Source: Mantis religiosa
Lineage: Eukaryota; Arthropoda; Insecta; Mantodea; Mantidae
DNA length: 64,000 nt
Direction: 5' to 3'
Assembly: GCA_030765055.1 (NCBI GenBank)
Contig: JAUKNK010000152.1
Location: forward strand, 2,089,501 to 2,153,500
The position numbers were made by a program, and so were the translations under genes. Positions 54,755 to 64,000 of this stretch are shown piece by piece. Under the pieces are notes generated by a model. It made no database searches, was not told where the DNA came from, and saw only the letters and a program-made list of their open reading frames with translations. Position 1 is the first letter of the stretch. Each line of letters starts with the position of its first letter.

Positions 54755-54833
54755 GATCGGTAGAAAGACAAAGAGAGATCCGGACTGAACAAATATTAGA
54801 TCGGAACGAGCAAAGATATAATAACTAAAGGAA
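54755..54833. repeat. Exact-consensus 79-bp monomer (reference copy)
   Basis: This copy carries the majority base at every position and serves as the reference for numbering: position 1 is the G of GATCGGTAG and position 79 is the last A of AAAGGAA. Composition is 38 A, 19 G, 10 C and 12 T, so 72% purine and 37% GC. It holds four CpG sites. Common variable sites are GAGAG/ACAGAG near position 19, GATCCGG/GACCCGG at 23, ACAAATATT/ACAGATATT/ACTGATATT/ACAGGTATT near 35, GATCGG/GATCCG at 45, CGAGC/CGTGC/CAAGC near 53, GATATAA/GATGTAA near 61, and CTAAAGG/CTAAGGG/CTACAGG near 71. The combination AGGTATT + GATCCG + CGTGC is strongly linked and defines a recurring subtype. Confidence 0.95.
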
Positions 54834-57266
54834 GATCGGTAGAAAGACAAAGAGAGATCCGGACTGAACAAATATTAGTTCGGAACAAGCAAAGATATAA
54901 TAACTAAAGGAAAATCGGTAGAAAGACAAAGAGAGATCCGGACTGAACAAATTTTAGTTCGGAACGAGCAAAGATATAATCACTAAAGGAAGATCGGCAG
55001 AAAGACAAACAGAGATCCGGACTGAACAAATATTAGATCGGAACGAGCAAAGATATAGTCACTAAAGGAAGATTGGTACAAAGACAAAGAGAGATCCGGA
55101 CTGAACAAATATTAGATCGGAACGAGCAAAAATGTAATAACTAAAGGAAGATTGGTAGAAAGACAAAGAGAGATGCGGACTGAACAGGTATTAGATCCGA
55201 ACGTGCAAAGATATAATAACTAAAGAAAGATCAGTAGAAAGACAAAGAGAGATCCGGACTGAACAAATATTAGATCGGAACGAGCAAAAATGTAATAACT
55301 AAAGGAAGATCGGTAGAAAGACAAAGTGAGATCCGGACTGAACAGGTATTAGATCCGAACGTGCAAAGATATAATAACTAAAGAAAGATCAGTAGAAGGA
55401 CAAAGAGAGATCCGGACTGAACAAATATTAGATCGGAACGTGCAAAAATGTAATAACTAAAGGAAGATCGGTAGCAAGACAAAGTGAGATCCGGACTGAA
55501 CAGGTATTAGATCCGAACGTGCAAAGATATAATAACTAAAGAAAGATCAGTAGAAAGACAAAGAGAGATCCGGAGTGAACAAATATTAGATCGGAACGAG
55601 CAAAGATATAATAACTAAAGGAAGATCGGTAGAAAGACAAACAGAGATCCGGACTGAACAAATATTATATCGGAACGAGCAAAGATATAATAACTAAAGG
55701 AAGATCGGTAGAAAGACAAAGAGAGATCCGGACTGAACAAATTTTAGATCGGAACGAGCAAAGATATAATAACTAAAGGAAGATCGGTAGAAAGACAAAG
55801 AGAGATCCGGACTGAACAAATATTAGATCGGAACGAGCAAAGATATAATAACTATGGGAAGATCGGTAGAAAGACAAACAGAGATCCGGACTGAACAAAT
55901 ATTAGATCCGAACGAGGAAAGGTATAATAACTAAAGGAAGATGGGTAGAAAGACAAGGAGAGATCCGGACTGAACAAATATAAGATCGGAACGAGCAAAG
56001 ATGTAATAACTAAAGGAAGATCGGTAGAAAGACAAAGAGATATCCGGACTGAACAAATATTAGATCGGAACGTGCAAAGATGTAATAAATAAAAGAAATC
56101 GGTAGAAAGATAAAGAGAGACCCGGACTGAACAGATATTAGATCGGAACGAGCAAAGATATAATAGCTAAGGGAAGATCGGTAGAAAGACAAAGACAGAC
56201 CCGGACTGAACAGATATTAGATCGGAACGAGCAAGGATATAATAACTTAAAGAAGATCGGTAGAAAAACAATGAGAGACTTGGACTGAACAAATATTAGA
56301 TCGGAACGAGCAAAGATATAATAACTATAGGAAGATCGGTAGAAAGACAAAGAGAGACCCGGACTGAACTGATATTAGATCGGAACGAGCAATGATATAA
56401 TAACTAAAGGAAGATAGGTAGAACGACAAAGAGAGACCCGGACTCAACAAATATTAGATCGGAACGTGCAAAGATATAATAACTAAAGGAAGATCGGTTG
56501 AAAGACAAAGAGAGATCCGGACTCAACAAATATTAGATCGGAACGTGCAAAGATGTAATAACTAAAGGAAGATCGGTAGAACGACAAAGAGAGACCCAGA
56601 CTCAACAAATATTAAATCGGAACGTGCAAAGATGTAATAACTAAAGGAAGATCGGTAGAACGACAAAGAGAGACCCGGACTCAACAAATACTAGATCGGA
56701 ACGAGCAAAGATATATTAACTAAAGGAAGATCGGTAGAAAGACAAAGAGAGATCCGGACTGAACAGGTATTAGATCCGAACGTGCAAAGATATAATAAAT
56801 AAAGGAATATCGGTAGAAAGACAAACAGAGATCCGGACTGAACAGGTATTAGATCGGAACGAGCAAAGATATAATAACTAAAGGAAGATCGGTAGAAAGA
56901 CAAACAGAGATCCGGACTGAACAAATATTAGATCGGAACGAGCAAAGATATAATCACTAAAGGAAGATCGGTAGAAAGACAAACAGAGATCCGGACTGAA
57001 CAAATATTAGATCGGAACGAGCAAAGATATAATCACTAAAGGAAGGTTGGTAGAAAGACAAAGAGAGATCCGGACTGAACAAATATTAGATCGGAACGAG
57101 CAAAAATGTAATAACTAAAGGAAGATTGCTAGAAAGACAAAGAGAGATAAGGACTGAACAGGTATTAGATCCGAACGTGCAAAGATATAATAACTAAAGG
57201 AAGATCGGTAGAAAGACAAAGAGAGATCCGGACTGAACAGGTATTAGATCCGAACGTGCAAAGATA

Positions 57267-59557
57267 TAATAACTAAAGGAAGACCGGTAGAAAGACAAAG
57301 AGAGATCCGGACCGAACAGATATTAGATCGGAACGAGCAAAGATATAATAACTAAAGGAAGATTGGTAGAAAGACAAACAGAGATCCGGACTGAACAAAT
57401 ATTAGATCGGGACGAGCAAAGATGTAATAACTAAAGGAAGATTGGTAGAAAGACAAACGGAGATCCGGACTGAACAAATATAAGATCGGAACGAGCAAAG
57501 CTGTAATAACTAAAGGCAGATTGGTAGAAAGACAAAGAGGGATCCGGACTGAACAGGTATTAGATCCGAGCGTGCAAAGATATAATAACTAAAGGAAGAT
57601 CGGTAGAAAGACAAACAGAGATCCGGTCTGAACAAATATTAGATCGGAACGAGCAAAGATATAATAACTAGAGGAAGATCGGTAGAAAGACAAACAGAGA
57701 TCCGGATTGAAAAATATTAGATCGGAACGAGCAAAGATGTAATAACTAAAGGAAGATCGGTAGAAAGACAAAGAGAGATCCGGACTCTACAGATATTAGA
57801 TCGGAACGAGCAAAGATATAATAACTAAAGGAAGATCGGTAGAAAGACAAAGAGAGAACCGGACTGAACAAATATTAGATCGGAACGAGCAAAGATATAA
57901 TAACTAAAGGAAGATCGGTAGAAAGACAAAGAGAGATCCGGACTGAACAAATATTAGATCGGAACGAGCAAAGATATAATAACTAAGGGAAGTTCGGTAG
58001 AAAGACAAACAGAGATCCGGACTGAACAAATATTAGATCGGAACGAGCAAAGGTATAATAACTAAGGGAAGATCGGTAGAAAGACAAAGAGAGATCCGGA
58101 CTGAACAGATATTAGATCCGAACGAGCAAAGATATAATAACTAAGGGAAGATCGGTAGAAAGACAAACAGAGATCCGGACTGAACAAATATTAGATCGGA
58201 ACGAGCAAAGGTATAATAACTAAGGGAAGATCGGTAGAAAGACAAACAGAGATCCGGACTGAACAAATATTAGATCGGAACGTGCAAAGATATAATAACT
58301 AAAGGAAGATCGGTAGAAAGACAAAGAGAGATCCGAACTGAACAGATATTAGATCCGAACGAGCAAAGATATAATAACTAAACGAAGATCGGTAGAAAGA
58401 CAAAGAGAGATCCGGACTGAACAGATATTAGATCCGAACGAGCAAAGATATAATAACTAAAGGAAGATCGGTAGAAAGACAAAGAGAGACCCGGACTGAA
58501 CAAATATTAGATCGGAACGAGCAAAGATATAATAACTAAAGGAAGATCGGTAGAAAGACAAAGAGAGACCCGGACTGAACAGATATTAATCGGAACGAGC
58601 AAAGATATAATAACTAAAGGAAGATCGGTAAAAAGACAAAGAGAGACCCGGACTGAACAAATATTAGATCGGAACGAGCAAAGATATAATAACTAAAGGA
58701 AGATCGGTAAAAAGACAAAGAGAGATCCGGACTGAACAAATATTAGGTCGGAACATGCAAAGATGTAATAAATAAAGGAAGATCGGTAGAACGACAAAGA
58801 GAGACCCGGACTGAACAAATATTAGATCGGAACGAGCAAAGATGTAATAACTAAAGGAAGATCGGTAGAAAGACAAAGAGAGACCCGGACTGAAAAATAT
58901 TAGATCGGAACGTGCAAAGATGTAATAACTAAAGGAAGATCGGTAGAACGACAAAGAGAGACCCGGACTGAACAAATATTAGATCGGAACGTGCAAAGAT
59001 GTAATAACTAAAGGAAGATCGGTAGAACGACAAAGAGAGACCCGGACTGAACAAATAATAGATCGGAACGTGCAAAGATGTAATAACTAAAGGAAGATCG
59101 GTAGAACGACAAAGAGAGACCCGGACTGAACAAATATTAGATCGGAACGCGCAAAGATATAATAACTAAAGGAAGATCAGTAGAAAGACAAAGACAGACC
59201 CGGACTGAACAGATACTAGATCGGAACGAGCAAGGATATAATAACTTAAAGAAGATCGGTAGAAAGACAATGAGAGACTTGGACTGAACAAATATTATAT
59301 CGGAACGAGCAAAGATATAATAACTATAGGAAGATCGGTAGAAAGACAAAGAGACCCGGACTGAACTGATATTAGATCGGAACGAGCAATGATATAATAA
59401 CTAAAGGTAGATCGGTAGAACGACAAAGAGAGACCCAGACTCAACAAATAATAGATCGGAACGTGCAAAGATGTAATAGCTAAAGGAAGATCGGTTGAAG
59501 GACAAAGAGAGATCCGGACTCAACAAATATTAGATCGGAACGTGCAAAGATGTAATA
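57267..59557. repeat. Domain C mosaic segment
   Basis: About 57.28-57.58 kb follows 52.86-53.16 kb (GGACCGAACAG, GATTGG, GCTGTAATAA). About 57.58-58.4 kb follows 45.42-46.1 kb at +12159. From 58.48 to 59.15 kb come monomers with GGTAAAAAGAC, GGTAGAACGAC and GATGTAATAA. From 59.18 kb the CAAGGATATAA / ACTTGGACTG / GCAATGATAT / GTAGATCGG order seen near 46.3 kb returns. A 1-bp loss (ATATTAATCGG) is at about 58585. Confidence 0.65.
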
Positions 59558-60979
59558 ACTAAAGGAAGATCGGTAGAACGACAAAGAGAGACCCGGACTC
59601 AACAAATATTAAATCGGAACGTGCAAAGATGTAATAAATAAAGAAAGATCGGTAGAGCGACAAAGAGAGACCCGGACTCAACAAATATTAGATCGGAACG
59701 AGCAAAGATATATCAACTAAAGGAAGATCGGTAGAAAGACAAAGAGAGATCCGGACTGAACAGGTATTAGATCCGAACGTGCAAAGATATAAGAACTAAA
59801 GGAAGATCGGTAGAAAGACAAACAGAGATACGGACTGAACAGGTATTAGATCGGAACGAGCAAAGATATAATAACTAAAGGAAGATCGGTAGAAAGACAA
59901 ACAGAGATACGGACTGAACAAATATTAGATCGGAACGAGCAAAGATATAATCACTAAAGGAAGATCGGCAGAAAGACAAACAGAGATCCGGACTGAACAA
60001 ATATTAGATCGGAACGAGCAAAGATATAGTCACTAAAGGAAGATTGGTACAAAGACAAAGAGAGATCCGGACTGAACAAATATTAGATCGGAACGAGCAA
60101 AAATGTAATAACTAAAGGAAGATTGGTAGAAAGACAAAGAGAGATCCGGGCTGAACAGGTATTAGATCCGAACGTGCAAAGATATAATAACTAAAGAAAG
60201 ATCAGTAGAAAGACAAAGAATGATCCGGACTGAACAAATATTAGATCGGAACGAGCAAAAATGTAATAACTAAAGGAAGATCGGTAGAAAGACAAAGTGA
60301 GATCCGGACTGAACAGGTATTAGATCCGAACGTGCAAAGATCTAATAACTAAAGAAAGATCAGTAGAAAGACAAAGAGAGATCCGGACTGAACAAATATT
60401 AGATCGGAACGAGCAAAAATGTAATAACTAAAGGAAGATTGGTAGCAAGACAAAGTGAGATCCGGACTGAACAGGTATTAGATCCGAACGTGCAAAGATA
60501 TAATAACTAAAGAAAGATCGGTAGAAAGACAAAGAGAGATCCGGACTGAACAAATATTAGATCGGAACGAGCAAAAATGTAATAACTAAAGGAAGATCGG
60601 TAGCAAGACAAAGTGAGATCCGGACTGAACAGGTATTAGATCCGAACGTGCAAAGATATAATAACTAAAGAAAGATCAGTAGAAAGACAAAGAGAGATCC
60701 GGACTGAACAAATATTAGATCGGAACGAGCAAAGATATAATAACTAAATGAAGATCGGTAGAAAGACAAACAGAGATCCGGACTGAACAAATATTATATC
60801 GGAACGAGCAAAGATATAATAACTAAAGGAAGATCGGTAGAAAGACAAAGAGAGATCCGGACTGAACAAATTTTAGATCGGAACGAGCAAAGATATAATA
60901 ACTAAAGGCAGATCGGTAGAAAGACAAAGAGAGATCCGGACTGAACAAATATTAGATCGGAACGAGCAAAGATATAATA
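59558..60979. repeat. 1422-bp tandem duplication, copy 1 (18 monomers)
   Basis: Matches 60980-62401 at exactly +1422, which is 18 x 79 with no net indel. By eye the copies differ at two bases, AAAGGAAGATCGG near 59718 against AAAGTAAGATAGG near 61142. Markers include GGTAGAGCGAC, GATATATCAACTAAAG, GATATAAGAACTAAAG, GAGATACGG, GGTACAAAGAC and GAATGATCCGG. Most of the unit parallels 49.75-50.65 kb of domain C. Confidence 0.9.
60120..60731. repeat. Two-monomer (158-bp) period run, 4 dimers
   Basis: The AGGTATTAGATCCG subtype alternates strictly with the GCAAAAATGTAATAA subtype; GTGAGATCC marks lie at 60297, 60455 and 60613. This is one dimer more than in the 49.9-50.3 kb run, so dimer number has changed by a clean two-monomer step. 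Confidence 0.85.
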
Positions 60980-62401
60980 ACTAAAGGAAGATCGGTAGAA
61001 CGACAAAGAGAGACCCGGACTCAACAAATATTAAATCGGAACGTGCAAAGATGTAATAAATAAAGAAAGATCGGTAGAGCGACAAAGAGAGACCCGGACT
61101 CAACAAATATTAGATCGGAACGAGCAAAGATATATCAACTAAAGTAAGATAGGTAGAAAGACAAAGAGAGATCCGGACTGAACAGGTATTAGATCCGAAC
61201 GTGCAAAGATATAAGAACTAAAGGAAGATCGGTAGAAAGACAAACAGAGATACGGACTGAACAGGTATTAGATCGGAACGAGCAAAGATATAATAACTAA
61301 AGGAAGATCGGTAGAAAGACAAACAGAGATACGGACTGAACAAATATTAGATCGGAACGAGCAAAGATATAATCACTAAAGGAAGATCGGCAGAAAGACA
61401 AACAGAGATCCGGACTGAACAAATATTAGATCGGAACGAGCAAAGATATAGTCACTAAAGGAAGATTGGTACAAAGACAAAGAGAGATCCGGACTGAACA
61501 AATATTAGATCGGAACGAGCAAAAATGTAATAACTAAAGGAAGATTGGTAGAAAGACAAAGAGAGATCCGGGCTGAACAGGTATTAGATCCGAACGTGCA
61601 AAGATATAATAACTAAAGAAAGATCAGTAGAAAGACAAAGAATGATCCGGACTGAACAAATATTAGATCGGAACGAGCAAAAATGTAATAACTAAAGGAA
61701 GATCGGTAGAAAGACAAAGTGAGATCCGGACTGAACAGGTATTAGATCCGAACGTGCAAAGATCTAATAACTAAAGAAAGATCAGTAGAAAGACAAAGAG
61801 AGATCCGGACTGAACAAATATTAGATCGGAACGAGCAAAAATGTAATAACTAAAGGAAGATTGGTAGCAAGACAAAGTGAGATCCGGACTGAACAGGTAT
61901 TAGATCCGAACGTGCAAAGATATAATAACTAAAGAAAGATCGGTAGAAAGACAAAGAGAGATCCGGACTGAACAAATATTAGATCGGAACGAGCAAAAAT
62001 GTAATAACTAAAGGAAGATCGGTAGCAAGACAAAGTGAGATCCGGACTGAACAGGTATTAGATCCGAACGTGCAAAGATATAATAACTAAAGAAAGATCA
62101 GTAGAAAGACAAAGAGAGATCCGGACTGAACAAATATTAGATCGGAACGAGCAAAGATATAATAACTAAATGAAGATCGGTAGAAAGACAAACAGAGATC
62201 CGGACTGAACAAATATTATATCGGAACGAGCAAAGATATAATAACTAAAGGAAGATCGGTAGAAAGACAAAGAGAGATCCGGACTGAACAAATTTTAGAT
62301 CGGAACGAGCAAAGATATAATAACTAAAGGCAGATCGGTAGAAAGACAAAGAGAGATCCGGACTGAACAAATATTAGATCGGAACGAGCAAAGATATAAT
62401 A
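60980..62401. repeat. 1422-bp tandem duplication, copy 2 (18 monomers)
   Basis: Adjacent second copy, including its own four-dimer run at about 61.54-62.15 kb. After it the sequence continues with CTATGGG, matching about 50.64 kb, where copy 1 instead reads CTAAAGG and re-enters the duplicated unit. Confidence 0.9.
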
Positions 62402-64000
62402 ACTATGGGAAGATCGGTAGAAAGACAAACAGAGATCCGGACTGAACAAATATTAGATCCGAACGAGCAAAGGTATAATAACTAAAGGAAGATGGGTAGA
62501 AAGACAAGGAGAGATCCGGACTGAAAAAATATAAGATCGGAACGAGCAAAGATGTAATAACTAAAGGAAGATCGGTAGAAAGACAAAGAGATATCCGGAC
62601 TGAACAAATATTAGATCGGAACGTGCAAAGATGTAATCAATAAAGGAAATCGGTAGAAAGATAAAGAGAGACCCGGACTGAACAGATATTAGATCGGAAC
62701 GAGCAAAGATATAATAACTAAGGGAAGATCGGTAGAAAGACAAAGACAGACCCGGACTGAACAGATATTAGATCGGAACGAGCAAGGATATAATAACTTA
62801 AAGAAGATCGGTAGAAAAACAATGAGAGACTTGGACTGAACAAATATTAGATCGGAACGAGCAAAGATATAATAACTATAGGAAGATCGGTAGAAAGACA
62901 AAGAGAGACCCGGACTGAACTGATATTAGATCGGAACGAGCAATGATATATTCTAAAGGAAGATAGGTAGAACGACAAAGAGAGACCCGGACTCAACAAA
63001 TATTAGATCGGAACGTGCAAAGATGTAATTACTAAAGGAAGATCGGTTGAAAGACAAAGAGAGATCCGGACTCAACAAATATTAGATCGGAACGTGCAAA
63101 GATGTAATAACTAAAGGAAGATCGGTAGAACGACAAAGAGAGACCCAGACTCAACAAATATTAAATCGGAACGTGCAAAGATGTAATAACTAAAGGAAGA
63201 TCGGTAGAAAGACAAAGAGAGATCCGGACTGAACAGATATTAGATCCGAACGAGCAAAGATATAATAACTAAGGGAAGATCGGTAGAAAGACAAACAGAG
63301 ATCCGGACTGAACAAATATTAGATCGGAACGAGCAAAGGTATAATAACTAAGGGAAGATCGGTAGAAAGACAAACAGAGATCCGGACTGAACAAATATTA
63401 GATCGGAACGTGCAAAGATATAATAACTAAAGGAAGATCGGTAGAAAGACAAAGAGAGATCTGAACTGAACAGATATTAGATCAGAACGAGCAAAGATAT
63501 AATAACTAAACGAAGATCGGTAGAAAGATAAAGAGAGATCCGGACTGAACAGATATTAGATCCGAACGAGCAAAGATATAATAACTAAAGGAAGATCGGT
63601 AGAAAGACAAAGAGAGATCCAGACTTTACAGATATTAGATCCGAACGAGCAAAAGTATAATAAGTAAAGTAACATCGGTAGACAGACAAAGAGAGATCCG
63701 GACTGAACAGATATTAGATCCGAACGAGCAAATATATAATAACTAAAGGAAGATCGGTAGAAAGACAAAGAGAGGTCCGGACTGAACAGATATTAGATCG
63801 GAACGAGCAAACATGTAATAACTAAAGGAAGATCGGTAGAATGACAAAGAGAGACTCGGACTGAACAAATATTAGATCGGAACGTGCAAAGATGTAATAA
63901 ATAAAGGAAGATCGGTAGAAAGACAAAGTCAGACCCGGACTGAACAGATATTAGATCGGAACGAGCAAGGATATAATAACTATAGGAAGATCGGTAGAAA
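62402..64000. repeat. Domain C mosaic segment to the window edge
   Basis: Follows 50.64-51.4 kb at about +11763 to roughly 63.2 kb, with a deletion in GATATATTCTAAAGG near 62947. It then resembles 58.08-58.4 kb, then 48.77-48.93 kb (CTTTACAG, AAAAGTATAATAAGTAAAGT), and from 63773 matches 46091 at +17682. The array continues past the last base. Confidence 0.65.

Larger units (their letters stand above)
52055..57266. repeat. Domain C higher-order unit, copy 2 (5212 bp, 66 monomers)
   Basis: Direct tandem repeat of the previous unit with no difference in the segments I compared, including the AAGCAAATGACGACC divergent monomer (54203), AATTCCGGACTG near 54381 and AATGAGAGACTTGG near 56268. Immediately after it, GAAGACCGGTAG replaces GAAGATCGGTTG and the sequence jumps back 4424 bp in register (56 monomers). 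Confidence 0.88.
1..64000. repeat. 79-bp satellite DNA array spanning the whole window
   Basis: Reading every line, I can place the same monomer in constant orientation from the first to the last base, with no unique-sequence interruption. Spacing between equivalent motifs is 79 bp; 78-bp and 76-bp variants arise from small deletions. The core landmarks are three GATC sites per monomer (consensus positions 1, 23 and 45), a TCCGGA palindrome, AATATT, and an A-rich tail ending ATATAATAACTAAAGGAA. About 810 monomers fit. The plus strand has stops in every frame. The minus strand gives only periodic pseudo-ORFs, so nothing here is called coding. The family is not one I recognise. A location in eukaryotic heterochromatin is inferred from array size, homogeneity and higher-order structure. 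Both array ends lie outside the window. Confidence 0.98.

Noticed and set aside
54755..54833. TATAAT in every monomer, like a bacterial -10 box
   Set aside because: It is part of the repeat tail, has no associated gene, and the array is of eukaryotic character.
54755..54833. CENP-B box
   Set aside because: I looked for the TTCG...A..CGGG core on both strands of the consensus and of the GATCCGAACG subtype; the required spacing and CGGG end are absent.
1..64000. CRISPR array
   Set aside because: There are no unique spacers; the entire 79-bp period is conserved from copy to copy.
1..64000. tRNA, rRNA or telomeric sequence within the array
   Set aside because: No stretch departs from the monomer for more than a few bases, leaving no room for such genes, and no TTAGGG-like short repeat occurs.

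Overview
The whole 64 kb window is one uninterrupted tandem satellite array. I find no gene, RNA gene, transposon or unique sequence in it. The monomer is 79 bp (an exact consensus copy lies at 54755-54833). About 810 copies follow one another head to tail in a single orientation, and both window edges cut through the array. The consensus is about 37% GC. The strand shown is strongly purine-biased (38 A, 19 G, 10 C, 12 T per monomer). An array of this size and hierarchy points to eukaryotic constitutive heterochromatin, such as a (peri)centromeric, subtelomeric or B/sex-chromosome block. I do not recognise the family and cannot name the organism.

The interest lies in the organisation above the monomer. 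Shared variants and indels show three domains. Domain A (1 to about 34.2 kb) holds two copies of a block with a 13493-bp register, differing by very few substitutions in the parts I compared. A third partial copy follows, then a smaller relic at about 32.1-34.2 kb. Inside each of the first two copies is a 2051-bp direct duplication. Domain B (about 34.2-44.4 kb) has two tandem copies of a roughly 4.57-kb, 58-monomer unit. Domain C (about 44.4-64 kb) has two tandem copies of a 5212-bp, 66-monomer unit, a 1422-bp 18-monomer tandem duplication, and local runs with a 158-bp two-monomer period. Single-monomer gains, a five-copy amplification of one monomer type, 3-monomer duplications and one conversion-like patch show several scales of unequal exchange.

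The many open stretches on the minus strand are by-products of the repeat. Because 79 leaves remainder 1 on division by 3, reading shifts frame each monomer, and an open run ends after about three monomers (77 codons). The longer 103- and 129-codon runs occur where one or two monomers are 78 bp. All starts I checked are TTG, not ATG. I annotate none of them as CDS.

The near-identity of the kilobase-scale duplications means either very recent amplification or an assembly artefact; sequence alone cannot separate these. Coordinates of block edges are uncertain by tens of bases, because neighbouring monomers are alike at the junctions.
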